Assembly: GCA_963681505.1 (NCBI GenBank)
Contig: OY811972.1
Location: 6,161,350-6,225,349 of the forward strand
Source of the DNA: Eunapius fragilis
Taxonomy: Eukaryota; Porifera; Demospongiae; Spongillida; Spongillidae
Reading direction: 5' to 3'
DNA length: 64,000 nucleotides
The notes under the pieces were generated by a model that saw only the letters and a list, made by a program, of their open reading frames with translations, ran no database searches and was not told the origin of the DNA. Below, one piece after another: positions 20,001-31,232 of this stretch. Numbering within the stretch: the stretch's first letter is position 1; the number at the start of each line of letters is the position of its first letter. The position numbers and the translations under genes are program-made.

Positions 20001-21128
20001 CTTCCACAACAGCAAGTCCCCTTCCTTCACATTGGACTGCTTTGCCCGCCCTCCAAAGAACGTAGCCGCATTATTTGGGCATCTGCTCGCCACATGGCCC
20101 ATCTTGTGACAGTTGTAACATCTGGGTAACTGTCGCTGCGGGCTCCTATATTCGGGTTGGGACTCTTTCGGACCAGCGTCCCTGTCTCCTTCACCGGATT
20201 CCTTCCCTGGAGCCTTGTCCCTCGGCTTGAGAAGTCTGACATCTTGCCTCCTCGCCTGCTCATACTCATCGAGCCACTCGCCAGCTTGAAGGCATGTCTT
20301 CGGCTTCCGCTCCACCAGCCATAATCTCTTTTCCACAGGTAGCGAGCTCAGGAACTGCTCTATTCCCAACACCTGATGAACCTGGTCGACCGTCTTGTGG
20401 TCCTTGAGCCACTTGGTTAACGAGTCCATCATCCTTACACTTACACCAAACTCTCTATTCGTTTCTCCTTCCTTCCGCTTCGACGACCGAAAACGATTTT
20501 TATACGAATCCTCATTGATGTCGTACCTCACGAGGACCACTGTCTTAATCGCATCGTAGTCCGCTGAATCTGACACCGGCAATGCAGCGAAAGCCAATTG
20601 AGCTTTTCCCGTCAGCTGTGGGGCAAGGTAGTGAGGCCATCGTCCCTTGTCTACCTTGTGCGCTGTCATGATTCTTTCGAAAGTCACCAGATACGACTCA
20701 ATATCGTCGCGCTCCATCAAAGCGACCAGCTTTAGGCTTAGTTCAGTAGCCCCCTTCGATGTTGAAGCGGACCTTTCTTCAACGATTCTCATGAGCTTTT
20801 CTATCTGTGCTCCCATTTCTTTGGCTCTCTCTCACGCTTCTCTTTCTCGGCGCCTCCCTTCTTCTGCAATCTCTCTCTCGCGCTGTAAGCGTTCCTCTTC
20901 TCGTCTCGCTCTCTCTTCTGCTATCTCTTTCTCGCGCTGTACGCATTCTTCTTCTCGTCTCGCTCTCTCTTCTGCTATCTCTTTCTCGCGCTGTACGCGT
21001 TCTTCATCTCGTCTGAGTCTTTCGCGTTCAATCTCCTCTTCTCGTTTCTGCCTATCCTCAATCAACTTCTGCAGCACTTGTTCCGACATCTCGCCTGCTC
21101 GAAATGATCGACCGGAACGGGTTGTCAT
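17013..21128 (-). pseudogene. Gmr1-type gag-pol (gag, PR, IN, RT)
   Basis: The minus-strand frame starts with MTTRSGRSFRAGEMSEQVLQ at 21128 and a Glu/Arg-rich coiled coil, meets one in-frame TGA at about 20832 (one change from CGA), and goes on in the same frame for about 1,300 residues. Counting from the Met at 20816: zinc knuckle CYNCHKMGHVASRC at 233-246, protease LDTGAARTLV near 286-295, integrase HH-CC region with CRTCEQC near 560, then DIVGPLP, TDQGTNF and a Glu in GLVERFNG, then RT with LDLTKGYWQVPV, FGLQGAPSTFQRMM and catalytic YLDD, then the start of RNase H (LQTDASGQAIGAVL, HPVAYY). Integrase precedes RT. The frame breaks at 17013 where the TA-flanked element is inserted. Confidence 0.93.
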
Positions 21129-21169
21129 ACAACGTCGCTCAACGTGTAGTCAGAAAGCTATCTAACGGC

Positions 21170-21194
21170 TCACGATCCCACCGCTGCCACCAAA
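21170..21194 (-). promoter_or_regulatory. Primer-binding site (tRNA-Leu-like)
   Basis: Directly inside the 5' LTR the minus strand reads TGGTGGCAGCGGTGGGAT, beginning with the TGG that pairs with a tRNA CCA end. From memory this complements the 3' end of a leucine tRNA type (ATCCCACCGCTGCCA). The tRNA assignment is inference. Confidence 0.7.
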
Positions 21195-21503
21195 TGTAGA
21201 GGACCGTATAGTAACGTGCTATCGTGCCGACGCTGTAGACCACAAAAACTATACTACACTGCAGCAGTATATATTAACGCAGGCCAATAACTCCGAGAAC
21301 TCTCATCATCATCATGTTCATCTATATTTCCAACATACGTGCATGCTTATATACACATACACATGTCAACAATACGTGACTAACTTTAACCTCAAATTCG
21401 TATTACATCACTTTAGTTCAACCTTCTGAATGCAGCCTTGTGACAGGTTACTGTCCCTCAATTGTTGCACTCAGGACCTTAGGACTGGCTGGCTTCCCTG
21501 ACA
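21195..21503 (-). repeat. LTR (5' LTR of the minus-strand element)
   Basis: Direct repeat of 11887-12195, followed by the target duplication CCATA at 21504-21508. Confidence 0.95.
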
Positions 21504-21508
21504 CCATA

Positions 21509-22395
21509 CATGTAGATAGTTTAGAGATCTATGACGTTACCTCACTATGTGTATTAAACCTTTATCAGGCCACACCCCCTCCCCCGTTCAATGCTTGAGT
21601 TCCGCCTCTTCTAGTTATGGTACTTATAAAAATGCATTAGGCTCGAAGGTGTCTCTCTTTTCGTATTTGGCCCGCTAAACGCGGACCTGACGAACTTCCC
21701 TCTCCCTCCCACTCCCCCCGTATTTGGCCCCCTGGATAAATGCTTTCTGAGTATTCATCGATTTCCCCCCCCCCCCCCCCCCCCCCCCGCCTAACTTCCT
21801 GGCTTCCCAACGCTCCGTTTTTTTTTTACAGTTACACAACCATTTAGCCTATTACGGACGTAGCTACTGTAATCATGTACGTGTCACATTCCTGCTAACC
21901 TAGGACTTAAGACTTGCAAGATGCTTCTGTAAGAAGACTGGTTGGTTGTCATGCCCAGGCAATCCTGTGTCGATTCTATGAGTGGCAAACTCCTCTGTGC
22001 AATCGCCACCTCCGTCTTTGCAACATATAATCCCAAATAGTGCCCACTCTTACAAGGGTTGAATTGTGCTAACAATAAGTCTGTTGGTCATTCATTAATA
22101 CAACATCAAAAACAACCAGGTCTGGGCACGGCTGATGACGATAGGGTGGCACGTGATGATCGTGGTAGGCACATTGAATGTGGGTATATCTCACTAACCA
22201 TTCAAAGGAAGAGCGATTTAAAGGCCCAAAGCACTGAAAAAATAATGATAAATAAGTGCATTGATTACTCTCATGTAATCCGTTAGCAGGTAAGGAAAAC
22301 ATCATTTGGTTTGGAAACTATTGATGACTGAATAAGGAAATGAGACAAAAATGAATGGGCAATACAATCAGAAAACTCGAAATTACAAAATACCT
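21509..22395. other. Unassigned sequence with a poly-C run
   Basis: A run of about 25 C near 21764-21788 and short uncharacterised frames on both strands. No convincing gene, splice pattern or repeat partner was found. Confidence 0.35.
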
Positions 22396-23176
22396 CAGGG
22401 GCGGATCCAGAGGGGGGGGGGGGAACTAGGGAATTCCACCCCCCTCGCTGGACCGCCGTAGTAATATTCATTCACTAGATGTTACTACGCAATTATGCAA
22501 TGTTTTGTGACTTAAAAAGTGTGAAAGTTGCAAAGCGGCTGGGGCGGAACCCCAGACCCCGATGGGGGAGCTTTCAGCGCTCCCCCATACCCCCTAGATG
22601 TGTGGAAGCGTGTCCCTTACCGCGATCACTTTCCCCCCCTCGCTCCGAAATCCTAGATCCCCCCCCCTGTACCTTGCGCTTTAGTTTTAGTGTCAGAGTC
22701 CCAACTCCAGCCCTTCACAATCGTCATTATTAGTGTAAAAGTGAGGTGAGATAATAAGTTCACATACTGTGACTACTGATTCCGCTAAAAAAAAAAGCAA
22801 TGCTTTGAAATTTCCTTTGTTAGCACTTTCATTGGCAGTACTATCATCCCGGTGGCCTCTAAATGCAATTCCTTGCTTACCACAGCACACTAAACAATCA
22901 GCAATGCTTTCTAAAGCTGCTTTGTTAAAGGAGAATTCACTTTCTTGCTGTTGAAGCATCTGTACACCCCCCCCCCCCCCAATGTATTCGCCACTGCTCC
23001 CGCGCGAAGTGCGGACGCTTTTTTTTGTTGCTGTACCTTCAATTTGCAATTTAAAACGCTATATTTCGCAACTATGAAATATAATTAAACCAACGAAAGG
23101 GGGGGGGGGGGGGGGGGGGCACGTGCCCCCGGTACCCCCGGTGCCCCCCCCCCTCCCCCCCCTGGATCCGCCACTG
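22396..23176. mobile_element. hAT-type ends enclosing ~780 bp
   Basis: The left end is CAGGGGCGGATCCAG followed by a G run; the right end, read inward, is CAGTGGCGGATCCAGG followed by a G run. Such ends with homopolymer neighbours are typical of hAT-related MITEs. A third similar end (ATTCGCCACTG) stops at 22996, and a long G/C palindrome surrounds CACGTGCCCCC near 23120. The octamers flanking 22396 and 23176 differ, so this may be two or three nested or broken elements and not one. No coding capacity is seen. Confidence 0.55.
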
Positions 23177-23845
23177 TCTTGTGCAACATTCATAAAGAAG
23201 CAACGCGCTTGTCTGCGGACAGCTGTGATGGAGCTACAGTAGCTTTAATCCTTGGTGGCTTGATCACGGATTCACGGGTGTTTCATTCCATTGAAAAAAT
23301 GGACATTAGGTCTCGTCCCCATATTTGGCGGTAGAACGATTAAGTGGGACCTCATTATAGCATAGCTGTGAAATGTGGGTTATCCTGTGCAATCCGTTCA
23401 AGGAAAGGTAAATACAGTTGAACGTATGGATTAGGCATCCTTGGAGGACTACAGACATACCAACGTTATGTTGTTTATGTTAATGTGCGCCATAATATTG
23501 AGCCCGGGCTGATAGCGCTCCATTTGGAGTCGTCATCTTCGAAAAAACTTTTTTCTTTTTTTTGCCTGACAAGTGGTCTATAAAATGGTATGAGTGTATA
23601 CAAGAGTGCTGTCTCTACGTATTCTGGCTATCTCTGTTACTAGACATATTTTCTGTGAGACGTACAAAGGCTCTGAATATGGCAGTTATTTTAACATGGC
23701 GGATCGCGGTCTCGTTGATTCACGGATGAATATTCAGTGCATGTACTATCGTAAGCATCCGATATCAGTGCATGTGTGTGTTGTGCCTATGTGAGAAAAT
23801 ATAAAGTTGAATTAAGCCAAAAGTGCTGCTTTTTTTTTTACTTAC
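23177..23845. other. Unassigned, 3' of the second N-RAG-like gene
   Basis: The 3' exons present in copy 1 (with the HILESHVVPF block) should lie here on the minus strand but I could not find them. The copy is probably truncated. No other gene is supported. Confidence 0.35.
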
Positions 23846-25654
23846 CTGCAATACCTTGTGTACATGATTACCAATAAATGCTCCACCATGGTACTGCTGG
23901 CGTTTGACATTGAGAGATCGGAGTACAGCTTCTACCCCCTTCACAAATGGTCCCTCATGCCGACACTGCAAACCCCTTTTCTAACTTCCGATTCATCACA
24001 TCACTGATCTTTTTTGCCTACATCCATTGGCATGAGGATAACATGTGATGCCTAATATCCAGTCACAAACCAACTCTGCTATTTTACTGCTGTAGCTTAT
24101 GTCATCCTCTGCAAGACTAGAGAGAAGAGGACTGATTTCTCCCACAATCATTGCAGAGTAGTTGAAGAGATCCTTCAGACTGATGCGTTCATGATGTAAC
24201 ACTTCCAGTTGCTCCTTGAGTGCAGTTAGCTCCCTCGCCGGTGCAGTTGCATACTCTTCATAGGATGCCATTGATTGTTAGCCCTGTATTTGTAGATAAC
24301 TGCAAGCTGAGCCTTAAATCCAAGAGGTGGGGTTCCTCCTCAAGTAAGGAGTACAGTTTGTAGAATATATGTAGTCCTGGAAGGTAACCTTTAGAAAGGC
24401 ATGGAAATGAATTGACCAATCAGAATATTTACCTGGGTCAATGGAATAGCAAATAAGGGTTCTCCTTTGCAGTCATCAAAAAATTTCACTTTCCTTATAT
24501 CCCTTCGAGATGCTAAAAAGCATTTGTAGTCATCAAACATTGACTGAAGGGTTGTTCGGCTCTAAAACTGCAACTACTTTCTAGGTCATCAAGTGTCACC
24601 AAACATCATAAACATGGCTGCTTCCCTATGTTAAGGTATGTACATGTTGTGTTTCCCTTTTTATTTTTAATTCAGCTCGCATACCACTTGCGCCTGAATG
24701 GCACATAAAAACTCGTAATCCCCTGATAGAAAGAGTCTGATATTGTAACCTCTGTAACAGTTGCAATTGTAAATAAAGCAATATTGGTGTGAACAGATAC
24801 TTTATACTTCGTATGACTCACTTCCATTGAGACATGCCTAAATTTGCTTGTATCTATCAAGGGCTATGTGAAAGTTTGCAATGGTGTCCTGTGCCTCAAA
24901 GCATGCAAACACACATGTACTGTGGATTGAGTTTGGTAACTTAAGAGTCTTAGTGCTACAGTTTTGCTCACTTTGAGATAAACGAGCCTTTGTCCCTCGG
25001 ACTAAAGTCAGTGGCTGTATAAGATAAGAAATAGGCTTTAAATATTACTTTAACCCTTTGACGTAACCGGATGTTGTTACAATAATTACGCCATACGCCA
25101 GAGCTGTAAATTGAAATTTATTATTCGAGCGTATCAGTTGCGCCTTGGGCCTTTTCTTCAAAACGGCGCGTACAATGGAGCTAATCTTCTCCATGTGAGT
25201 CAGAAAGGGGTTCTATTATCCCGATTGTGGTATTTGAACTCATTCCGCTTGATTTTCGTAATGCTTGGAACGTCGCGTTCATGTCGCTTCGAATGGTCGA
25301 GAATTGGCAGTGCTGCTAAGGTAATCCGGACGACTATTTTGTCACGGCCGGTCATTCTATGTGTTCCTATATGCGTTCGACATTTGCTATTAGTGCTTGA
25401 CGACTTCTGCCATACTCACTAACATGCCAGCTGTGCGATAAGATGCGCATCAATTGGAAACGAAGAGAAAGCACATAGCGAAAGGAATAGTAAGTTATAT
25501 ACGGTACAGTATCAAGTGTTATAAATCGTACGGTTGTTATTTTACCTACCATTGTAATCTAAAGGGTAAAAACGATAGTGAAGTAAGGAAGGTACCTGAG
25601 TATGGGTGTGGTGTGAGGAGGGAAGATGGGAGTGGTGTTGGTGTGAGCATTGGT

Positions 25655-27135
25655 GTCGTGCAAGGAGGGAACATGTTTCTGGTGCAAGGGGGGAACATGG
25701 TTGTGATGCAAGGGGAGAACTGGTTCTGGTGCAAGGGGCGGAACATGGTTCTGGCACATGGGGTGAACATGGTTCAGGCGCAAGGGGGGAACATGGTTTA
25801 GGTGCAAGGGGAGAACATGGTTCTGGTGCAAGGGGGGAACATGGTTGTGGTGCAAGGGGGGAACATGGTTCAGGCGCAAGGGGGGAACATGGTTCTGGTG
25901 CAAGGGGGGAGCATGGTTCAGGCGCAAGGGGTGAACATGGTTCTTGCGCAAGGGGGGAACATGGTTCAGGCGCAAGGGGGGAACATGGTTCAGGCGCAAG
26001 GGGGGAACATTGTTTAGGTGCAAGGGGGAACATGGTTCAGGCGCAAGGGGTGAACATGGTTCTTGCGCAAGGGGGGAACATGGTTGTGATGCAAGGGGGG
26101 AACATGGTTCAGGCGCAAGGGGGGAACATGGTTCAGGCGCAAGGGGGGAACATGGTCCAGGCGCAAGGGGGGAACTTGGTCCAGGCGCAAGGGGGGAACA
26201 TGGTTCAGGCGCAAGGGGGGAACATGGTCCAGGCGCAAGGGGGGAACATGGTCCAGGCGCAAGGGGGGAACATGGTTCAGGCGCAAGGGGGGAACATGGT
26301 CCAGGCGCAAGGGGGGAACATGGTTCAGGCGCAAGGGGGGAACATGGTTCAGGCGCAAGGGGGGAACATGGTCCAGGCGCAAGGGGGGAACATGGTCCAG
26401 GCGCAAGGGGGGAACATGGTTCAGGCGCAAGGGGGGAACATGGTTCAGGCACAAGGGGGGAACATGGTTCAGGCGCAAGGGGGGAACATGGTCCAGGCGC
26501 AAGGGGGGAACATGGTTCAGGCGCAAGGGGGGAACATGGTCCAGGCGCAAGGGGGGAGCATGGTTCAGGCGCAAGGGGTGAACATGGTTCTTGCGCAAGG
26601 GGGGAACATGGTTCAGGCGCAAGGGGGGAACATGGTTCAGGCGCAAGGGGGGAACATGGTTCTGGCGCAAGGGGGGAACATGGTTCAGGCGCAAGGGGGG
26701 AACATGGTCCAGGCGCAAGGGGGGAACATGGTTCAGGCGCAAGGGGGGAACATGGTCCAGGCGCAAGGGGGGAGCATGGTTCAGGCGCAAGGGGTGAACA
26801 TGGTTCTTGCGCAAGGGGGGAACATGGTTCAGGCGCAAGGGGGGAACATGGTTCAGGCGCAAGGGGGGAACATGGTTCTGGCGCAAGGGGGGAACATTGT
26901 TTAGGTGCAAGGGGGAACATGGTTCAGGCACAAGGGGGGAACATGGTTCAGGCGCAAGGGGGGAACATTGTTTGGTGCAAGGGGGAACATGGTTCAGGCG
27001 CAAGGGGTGAACATGGTTCTTGCGCAAGGGGGAACATGGTTGTGATGCAAGGGGGGAACATGGTTCAGGCGCAAGGGGGGAACATTGTTTAGGTGCAAGG
27101 GGGAACATGGTTCAGGCGCAAGGGGGGAACATCCC
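25655..27135 (+). repeat. G-rich minisatellite, 24-bp unit, ~60 copies
   Basis: Unit AAGGGGGGAACATGGTTCAG plus GCGC, repeated head to tail with single-base variants (TTC/TCC, GGCGC/GGCAC, occasional loss of one G). Because 24 is a multiple of three, frames of hundreds of codons stay open on both strands. They encode only eight-residue repeats and are artefacts. Confidence 0.97.
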
Positions 27136-27159
27136 AATAATTGTGGCAACAAATTTTTT

Positions 27160-27560
27160 CCCCTCTGCAGCATCATGCTGATGCTCAGGACTTTGGCTTC
27201 ACTGTGTTGCTACAGATGTACTGATCAGCATATAGACTGGTTTGGTCTGCAATACTTGGCAGTATTTCGTCATTTATCAACAGCTTGAAGAAGTCCAGCA
27301 CAGATTTGCTGGTCATATCTACACAGTGCATGCAGGCCCTTGTGGTGTATCATATGTATGATGTGGTTGTGGGGGTTGTAGTTATAGGTGGGCGTAGCTG
27401 TGTGGTGGATGCAGGTGGGTGTAGCTGGTTGGTGGATGTAGGTGGGCGTAGCTTTGTGGGCTGCAGTATGCTAAATTCGTCGTAAATGAAGTTGTCAGTG
27501 AAGTCATCGAACTCCTGGTCGGGTATCTCCTCACACGGGACTATGTCTTAACAGGTTTAC
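27160..27560 (-). pseudogene. Amino-terminal part of a piggyBac transposase
   Basis: The minus strand encodes an acidic stretch (EEIPDQEFDDFTDNFIYDEF), a Pro/Thr-rich linker, and then LDFFKLLINDEILPSIADQT followed by SLYADQY. The last block is the standard entry to the piggyBac DDE family region (P-L-D-x-F-x-L-F-x-D-E ... T-N-x-Y-A). Compare PLDCFFELFPEDLIEYIV at about 48590 in this window. Coding similarity ends within ~15 residues and the minisatellite starts. There is one in-frame stop in the linker. Confidence 0.7.
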
Positions 27561-28845
27561 ATCTCTAAGCATGATAGATACTCTCCAAATTCAACTCCTC
27601 GTCGTTTATAGGGTCATCGAGCGCATACGAATTACAGCGTCTACATTGAACAAAGCGCGCATAGCTATCTGCTCGTTCCGTGGGCCAACGAACCGTACCA
27701 GCTGGCTTTGCGCGCTTGCTGATGCGTAAGGTAGCTATTATCGACAATGTTCCAACCAAATCATGTACCACTGTAAGCTAGATGCGTTAAACTAGTGCAA
27801 AAAAACGCGCCACCCGCAAATGTATATAAATATGCCCGTGGCGGTCTACCTAGACGGGCATATATATATGCCCGTGGCGGGCAAAGGGTTAAACATTACC
27901 AACTTTGTTCTCATAACTTACAGTTCCTCCTGTCTTAATCTCTAAAGGTGATGTCATTTGTACTTTCAGACATGATTCTTCTAATCACTTTACAAGCCAT
28001 TTGCTCTTCAAGAACTCCAGACCTTTGGCACTCATGTGAGTCATAGTCACCTGCTCGTACATCCCTATTGCATGTTACATAGACGGCATTGTATTATGTC
28101 TGAAGCTGGTTGCACAGAACGTGGTACCAAGTTAACAACATCCTAACAGCATGGACACTGAGTACTGGCTGATGTTGTAATGGCATCAACAATGCACTTA
28201 ACACACTACAACATTGCACTGCAACTTCAGTGGCTGTGACAACATTCCTTTGCACATAGGACATATGAGTAAGTCTATGACTGAAATGACTTGTGTTGGT
28301 GCTAATGCAGGGTCCTTTTTACACATGATCTTTTGAGGTGCAATGGTGTTTATATGACGAAGCAGAGCACTTGGTGTGATGCCTGATTTAGGCATACACC
28401 TCCAGTCTTCAAGGATACCATCAACGACTTTCCATTCAATTCCATGGCAATGCAAGACGTTAGCACTGAGAGTGGTGTCAACCTCTAGATCTGGTTCATG
28501 CTGTTGTGCTATACGTGTTAATGCAGGGGAAGCTGGCTCAACCGCTGAAATGGAAGGCGGAACGTGTGCATCACTGTTACTGTTTGCTTCATTGGTGGCC
28601 GTGGCCTGACGTTTCAGGCTGCGCAACGAAAAGGCTTTCGTCACCTCGACCTCACTAAAATAGACTACGTATTTCACACTTCTTCCATGTCCTTCAGGTT
28701 TCTGGACTATCCCATACAGTTCTTTAGTTGTAGACAGCCTGCCAAACCTCTGTTTTGCTGGCTTTTTACCCAGGACCTTGCTTGCGCTACACGATACACG
28801 ATCTCCAACCGACAATGGCATCTCCGAAACAGACGCGGAACACAC

Positions 28846-30139
28846 GATTTAGTTTTTGTGCCTTATTTATATTAATTCTATTGGAAACAGAAACTGTCTT
28901 GTGCGGTTGAAAGCACAGTCAATGCTTTGCATGCGTCATGAAAGGAAAAAATTGTATATAGATATACATGCAGAAAGTCCCGCCTGCATGGTGTGTAATA
29001 AGATTCATAGATTTTGCAGCCATCCTATCAGTGTACATAATCAGTCACATGAAAGGTAACTAAGTTTTGACAGACCACGTGAATATAATTTCTAGTAACT
29101 AAGATTTGTGACTTAAGTCAGTCGACTTAAGTCACAATACCACCGTCAATCTACGATTAACTTTTGTATACGTAGGGATCGCTTGGCATGCCTAGCTGAA
29201 TCGTCACCTATTACCTATACAAGGTTAAAATTTAAAATTCACCAACAGCACTACCTTTTATACAAACCTCCTCTTTATCGATGTTCTTTTATTCATTCCT
29301 GCTAAGAGACGCTAGGTGTGAAAGAAAAAGCAATCCACCGCAGAGGGGCGCTGTAAAAATCTGCCTGTGAAGAAGCCGCTAACCTTCACGGATCAATGCA
29401 GTTATCCTCAACTGGGGTGACACAACTGTAGGCAACCGATTGACTTGCAAGGCATATGACACGCGGGGTAAAACAGAAAACCTCATCGTGTTGGTGTCAT
29501 ATCTTGTTTGACTTGTTTGTTTCAGAGCCTTACTAAAAAACACATACCTATGTCGAGCGCAATATTTATCAGTACGCAGTGCAACATGCACCCTTTAAAC
29601 GAAGTGTGCCACTTACCAGTACGTCGTAGAATGAATGGCTACCAGCAGCAAACGTACGCGTGTAAAACGTGCCCCCTCCTGAGGGCTGCAAAAAATGTAA
29701 AAAGGCAAATACATACGATGGGTTTCCTAACTCACCATAGTTCTGTATAGAACACGGGATTAACGAAACATGTCTCGAAACAGCCATTTTGCCAAAAAGG
29801 TCATGGCGGAAACGAAAAAATAACAGAATCACCAGGGCACTTTGTGAACAATTAGAGGATATAGAATGGGCGTTACGTACATTTGAGTCTGAGTACGAGG
29901 CCCATTTTGGTTTGCGATGCCCGTAAACATTTTTTACGTGAACTCCCCGTTGGTCTCATAAAATACGTGATACGTAGTCATACGCAATCAGACGCCTGAA
30001 TTGCTGTGACTGCATCCACTAGAGTCACCAAAATACGAGTAAAAGACGCACACCCTTAACTTTGAGTAATACATAAAATTTGTACCTTGACTGTTAAGCC
30101 ACACATGCACCAACCTTACCATCCATGCCAACAAGCAGC
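28846..30139. other. Upstream of N-RAG copy 2; unassigned
   Basis: Probable 5' flank of the element, then sequence with short frames only. Apart from the hairpin at 29106-29137 I see nothing I can name. The element's terminal repeat was not located. Confidence 0.3.
29106..29137. repeat. Perfect hairpin, 14-bp arms
   Basis: TTGTGACTTAAGTC is followed by a 4-nt spacer and its exact reverse complement. It lies ~260 bp upstream of the start of the second N-RAG-like gene and could be part of that element's end. Confidence 0.85.
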
Positions 30140-30355
30140 AACTAGCTTTCAGGCCAACACGCGGTACTTAACTTTCAGGCCATCACGCGGCCACAAACTT
30201 TCAGGCCAACACGCGGTACTTAACTTTCGGGCCAACAAGCGGCCACAAACTTTCAGGCCATCACGTGGCCACAAACTTTCAGGCCAACACGCGGCCACAA
30301 ACTTTCGGGCCAACATGCGGCCACTAATTTCCAGGCCACAAACTTTCAGGTCGAC
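30140..30355 (+). repeat. Short tandem array, ~26-bp unit
   Basis: Seven or so copies close to CAAACTTTCAGGCCAACACG plus CGGCCA, with AACTTTCAGGCCATCACG variants. Confidence 0.9.
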
Positions 30356-30748
30356 GCTTGCAGCCATCCGCGTCGAGGGTGACACCCAGATTGCATGCAC
30401 AGCCATGGCAATAGTATTTGCTTATTGCAATATGATTCTGACAATAATGCGCACGATGCTGCAACATGTTTGGGTTTCATACTCTCACCCCAACAAACAC
30501 CACGGCCTCAAGCTGGGACATTGTATATACATATTTTTAAATTTAACCAAGCATCAAATGCAATTACGCGGCCTCCCCTCTAGCTGCACTCAGACCACGT
30601 GGCCTTACCAATGTGGCGATACATGTACATCCTATACGTACTCTCTCTTGAAACTCACGCCCATACCGTACGCACCCCCACATGCGTCCATGCCTCACTT
30701 ACGTTAGCCGGAAGTCCTGCGCTGGTTCCGCCTGATGATCAGACTGAC

Positions 30749-31099
30749 CTGTATGCGATTTTGATTAAGCGGATTCTATTTGTCAATAAAGCCTCTGCTT
30801 CCGCCAGTTCCTTTGCAACCGCTGACGCCTTCGGTCCCTCTATGCCCTCAATCTGCCAAGCCGCTTCCTTGACATGCTCAGCCACTTCTTTTTTTTTTTT
30901 CAAACGCCATTTGTGCTGCGTTCCCCGACCGTCTCAAGGAATTTGACTGGTTTCGCCTCGACCGCTTTGACGCGATGCGGACTACTTCCTCTTGTTGAGC
31001 TGCCATCTCGTCCTTAAACTCCCATAGGTTCGTCATAAATGAAGCCATCCGGCATAAGATTTCCTCTTGCGACTGCGTATTGTCTCCCTCGGTAGCCAT
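30749..31099 (-). pseudogene. Coiled-coil, transposon-type 5' exon
   Basis: From an ATG at 31099 the minus strand encodes MATEGDNTQSQEEILCRMAS, then FKDEMAAQQEEVVRIASKRS and SLRRSGNAAQMAF. It then reaches a run of ten A where the frame must shift, after which HVKEAAWQIEGIEG and AVAKELAEAEALLTNRIRLI follow up to a donor (ACAG/GTCAGT). Basic, helical proteins of this layout occur as first ORFs of retroelements in several invertebrates, but I cannot assign a family. The frame change at the A run may be a true mutation or a homopolymer sequencing error. No partner exon was found downstream. Confidence 0.4.
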
Positions 31100-31232
31100 T
31101 CCTCGGTCACTTACGCACAGCAGCAATGCACTCGTAACAGATGCCTACATTGGCTTCAACTCTGAAGACTCAACACTATATACCCAACTACACGTGGTAG
31201 CAATATGCGTACGCACCCTCAACAGTAAGCAC

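Larger units (their letters stand above)
11887..21503 (-). mobile_element. Gmr1-type Ty3/gypsy LTR retrotransposon, interrupted
   Basis: Two direct 309-bp LTRs (11887-12195 and 21195-21503) start and end TG..CA on either strand and differ at only two positions that I can see. The flanks carry a 5-bp duplication CCATA (11882-11886, 21504-21508). On the minus strand the order is LTR, tRNA-Leu-like primer site, coiled-coil gag, zinc knuckle, protease, integrase, reverse transcriptase, RNase H, LTR. Integrase before reverse transcriptase is the Ty1/copia order and within Ty3/gypsy defines the Gmr1 group. Without the 4.5-kb insertion at 12512-17010 the element is about 5.1 kb. The near-identical LTRs indicate recent insertion. 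A stop in gag and the insertion in RNase H disable it. Confidence 0.93.
25054..27888 (-). mobile_element. TTAA-flanked piggyBac-like element 2 with minisatellite
   Basis: TTAA at 25050-25053 and 27889-27892 border an insert whose ends both read CCCTTTG inward. A strong palindrome (CGGGCATATATATATGCCCG) lies just inside the right end. Removing the insert and one TTAA leaves a 68-nt intron with GTAAGT at one side and CTTATACAG at the other, between exons 1 and 2 of the N-RAG-like gene, so the borders are well supported. Inside, on the minus strand, come an acidic region and the start of a piggyBac transposase, then ~60 copies of a 24-bp repeat in place of the catalytic domain. Confidence 0.88.
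23846..28845 (-). pseudogene. N-RAG-TP-like transposase gene, copy 2 (interrupted)
   Basis: Minus-strand exons can be read at 28845-27922, 25014-~24850, 24625-24433 and 24389-23846. Exon 1 (from MCSASVSEMPLSVGDRVSC) reaches a RING start (CPMCKGMLSQPLKLQCNVVV), then frameshifts and stops, then KCIVDAITTS, CPCC, CRLC and SAKGLEFLKSKWLVK. Exon 2 encodes TLVRGTKARLSQSEQN and FACFEAQDTIANFHIALDRY. Exon 3 encodes GKQPCL and TTLQSMFDDYKCFLASRRDI. Exon 4 encodes GLHIFYKLYSLLEEEPHLLD, an EQLEVLHHERISL coiled segment and HEGPFVKGVEAVLRSLNV. The last matches copy 1 at 2760-2895. At least three frameshifts and several stops make it a pseudogene. A piggyBac-like element sits in intron 1. That both are N-RAG-TP relatives is inferred from the RING plus these shared blocks; the amino end differs from RAG1 here. 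Confidence 0.7.

Noticed and set aside
22396..23176. A single hAT MITE with a target duplication
   Set aside because: The ends fit the family but flanking octamers differ and a third similar end lies inside, so I list it only as hAT-type ends.
25559..27108. Very long overlapping frames (up to ~450 codons) on both strands
   Set aside because: They lie wholly in a 24-bp tandem repeat; the period is a multiple of three, so any frame without a stop in the unit stays open. The peptides are simple eight-residue repeats.
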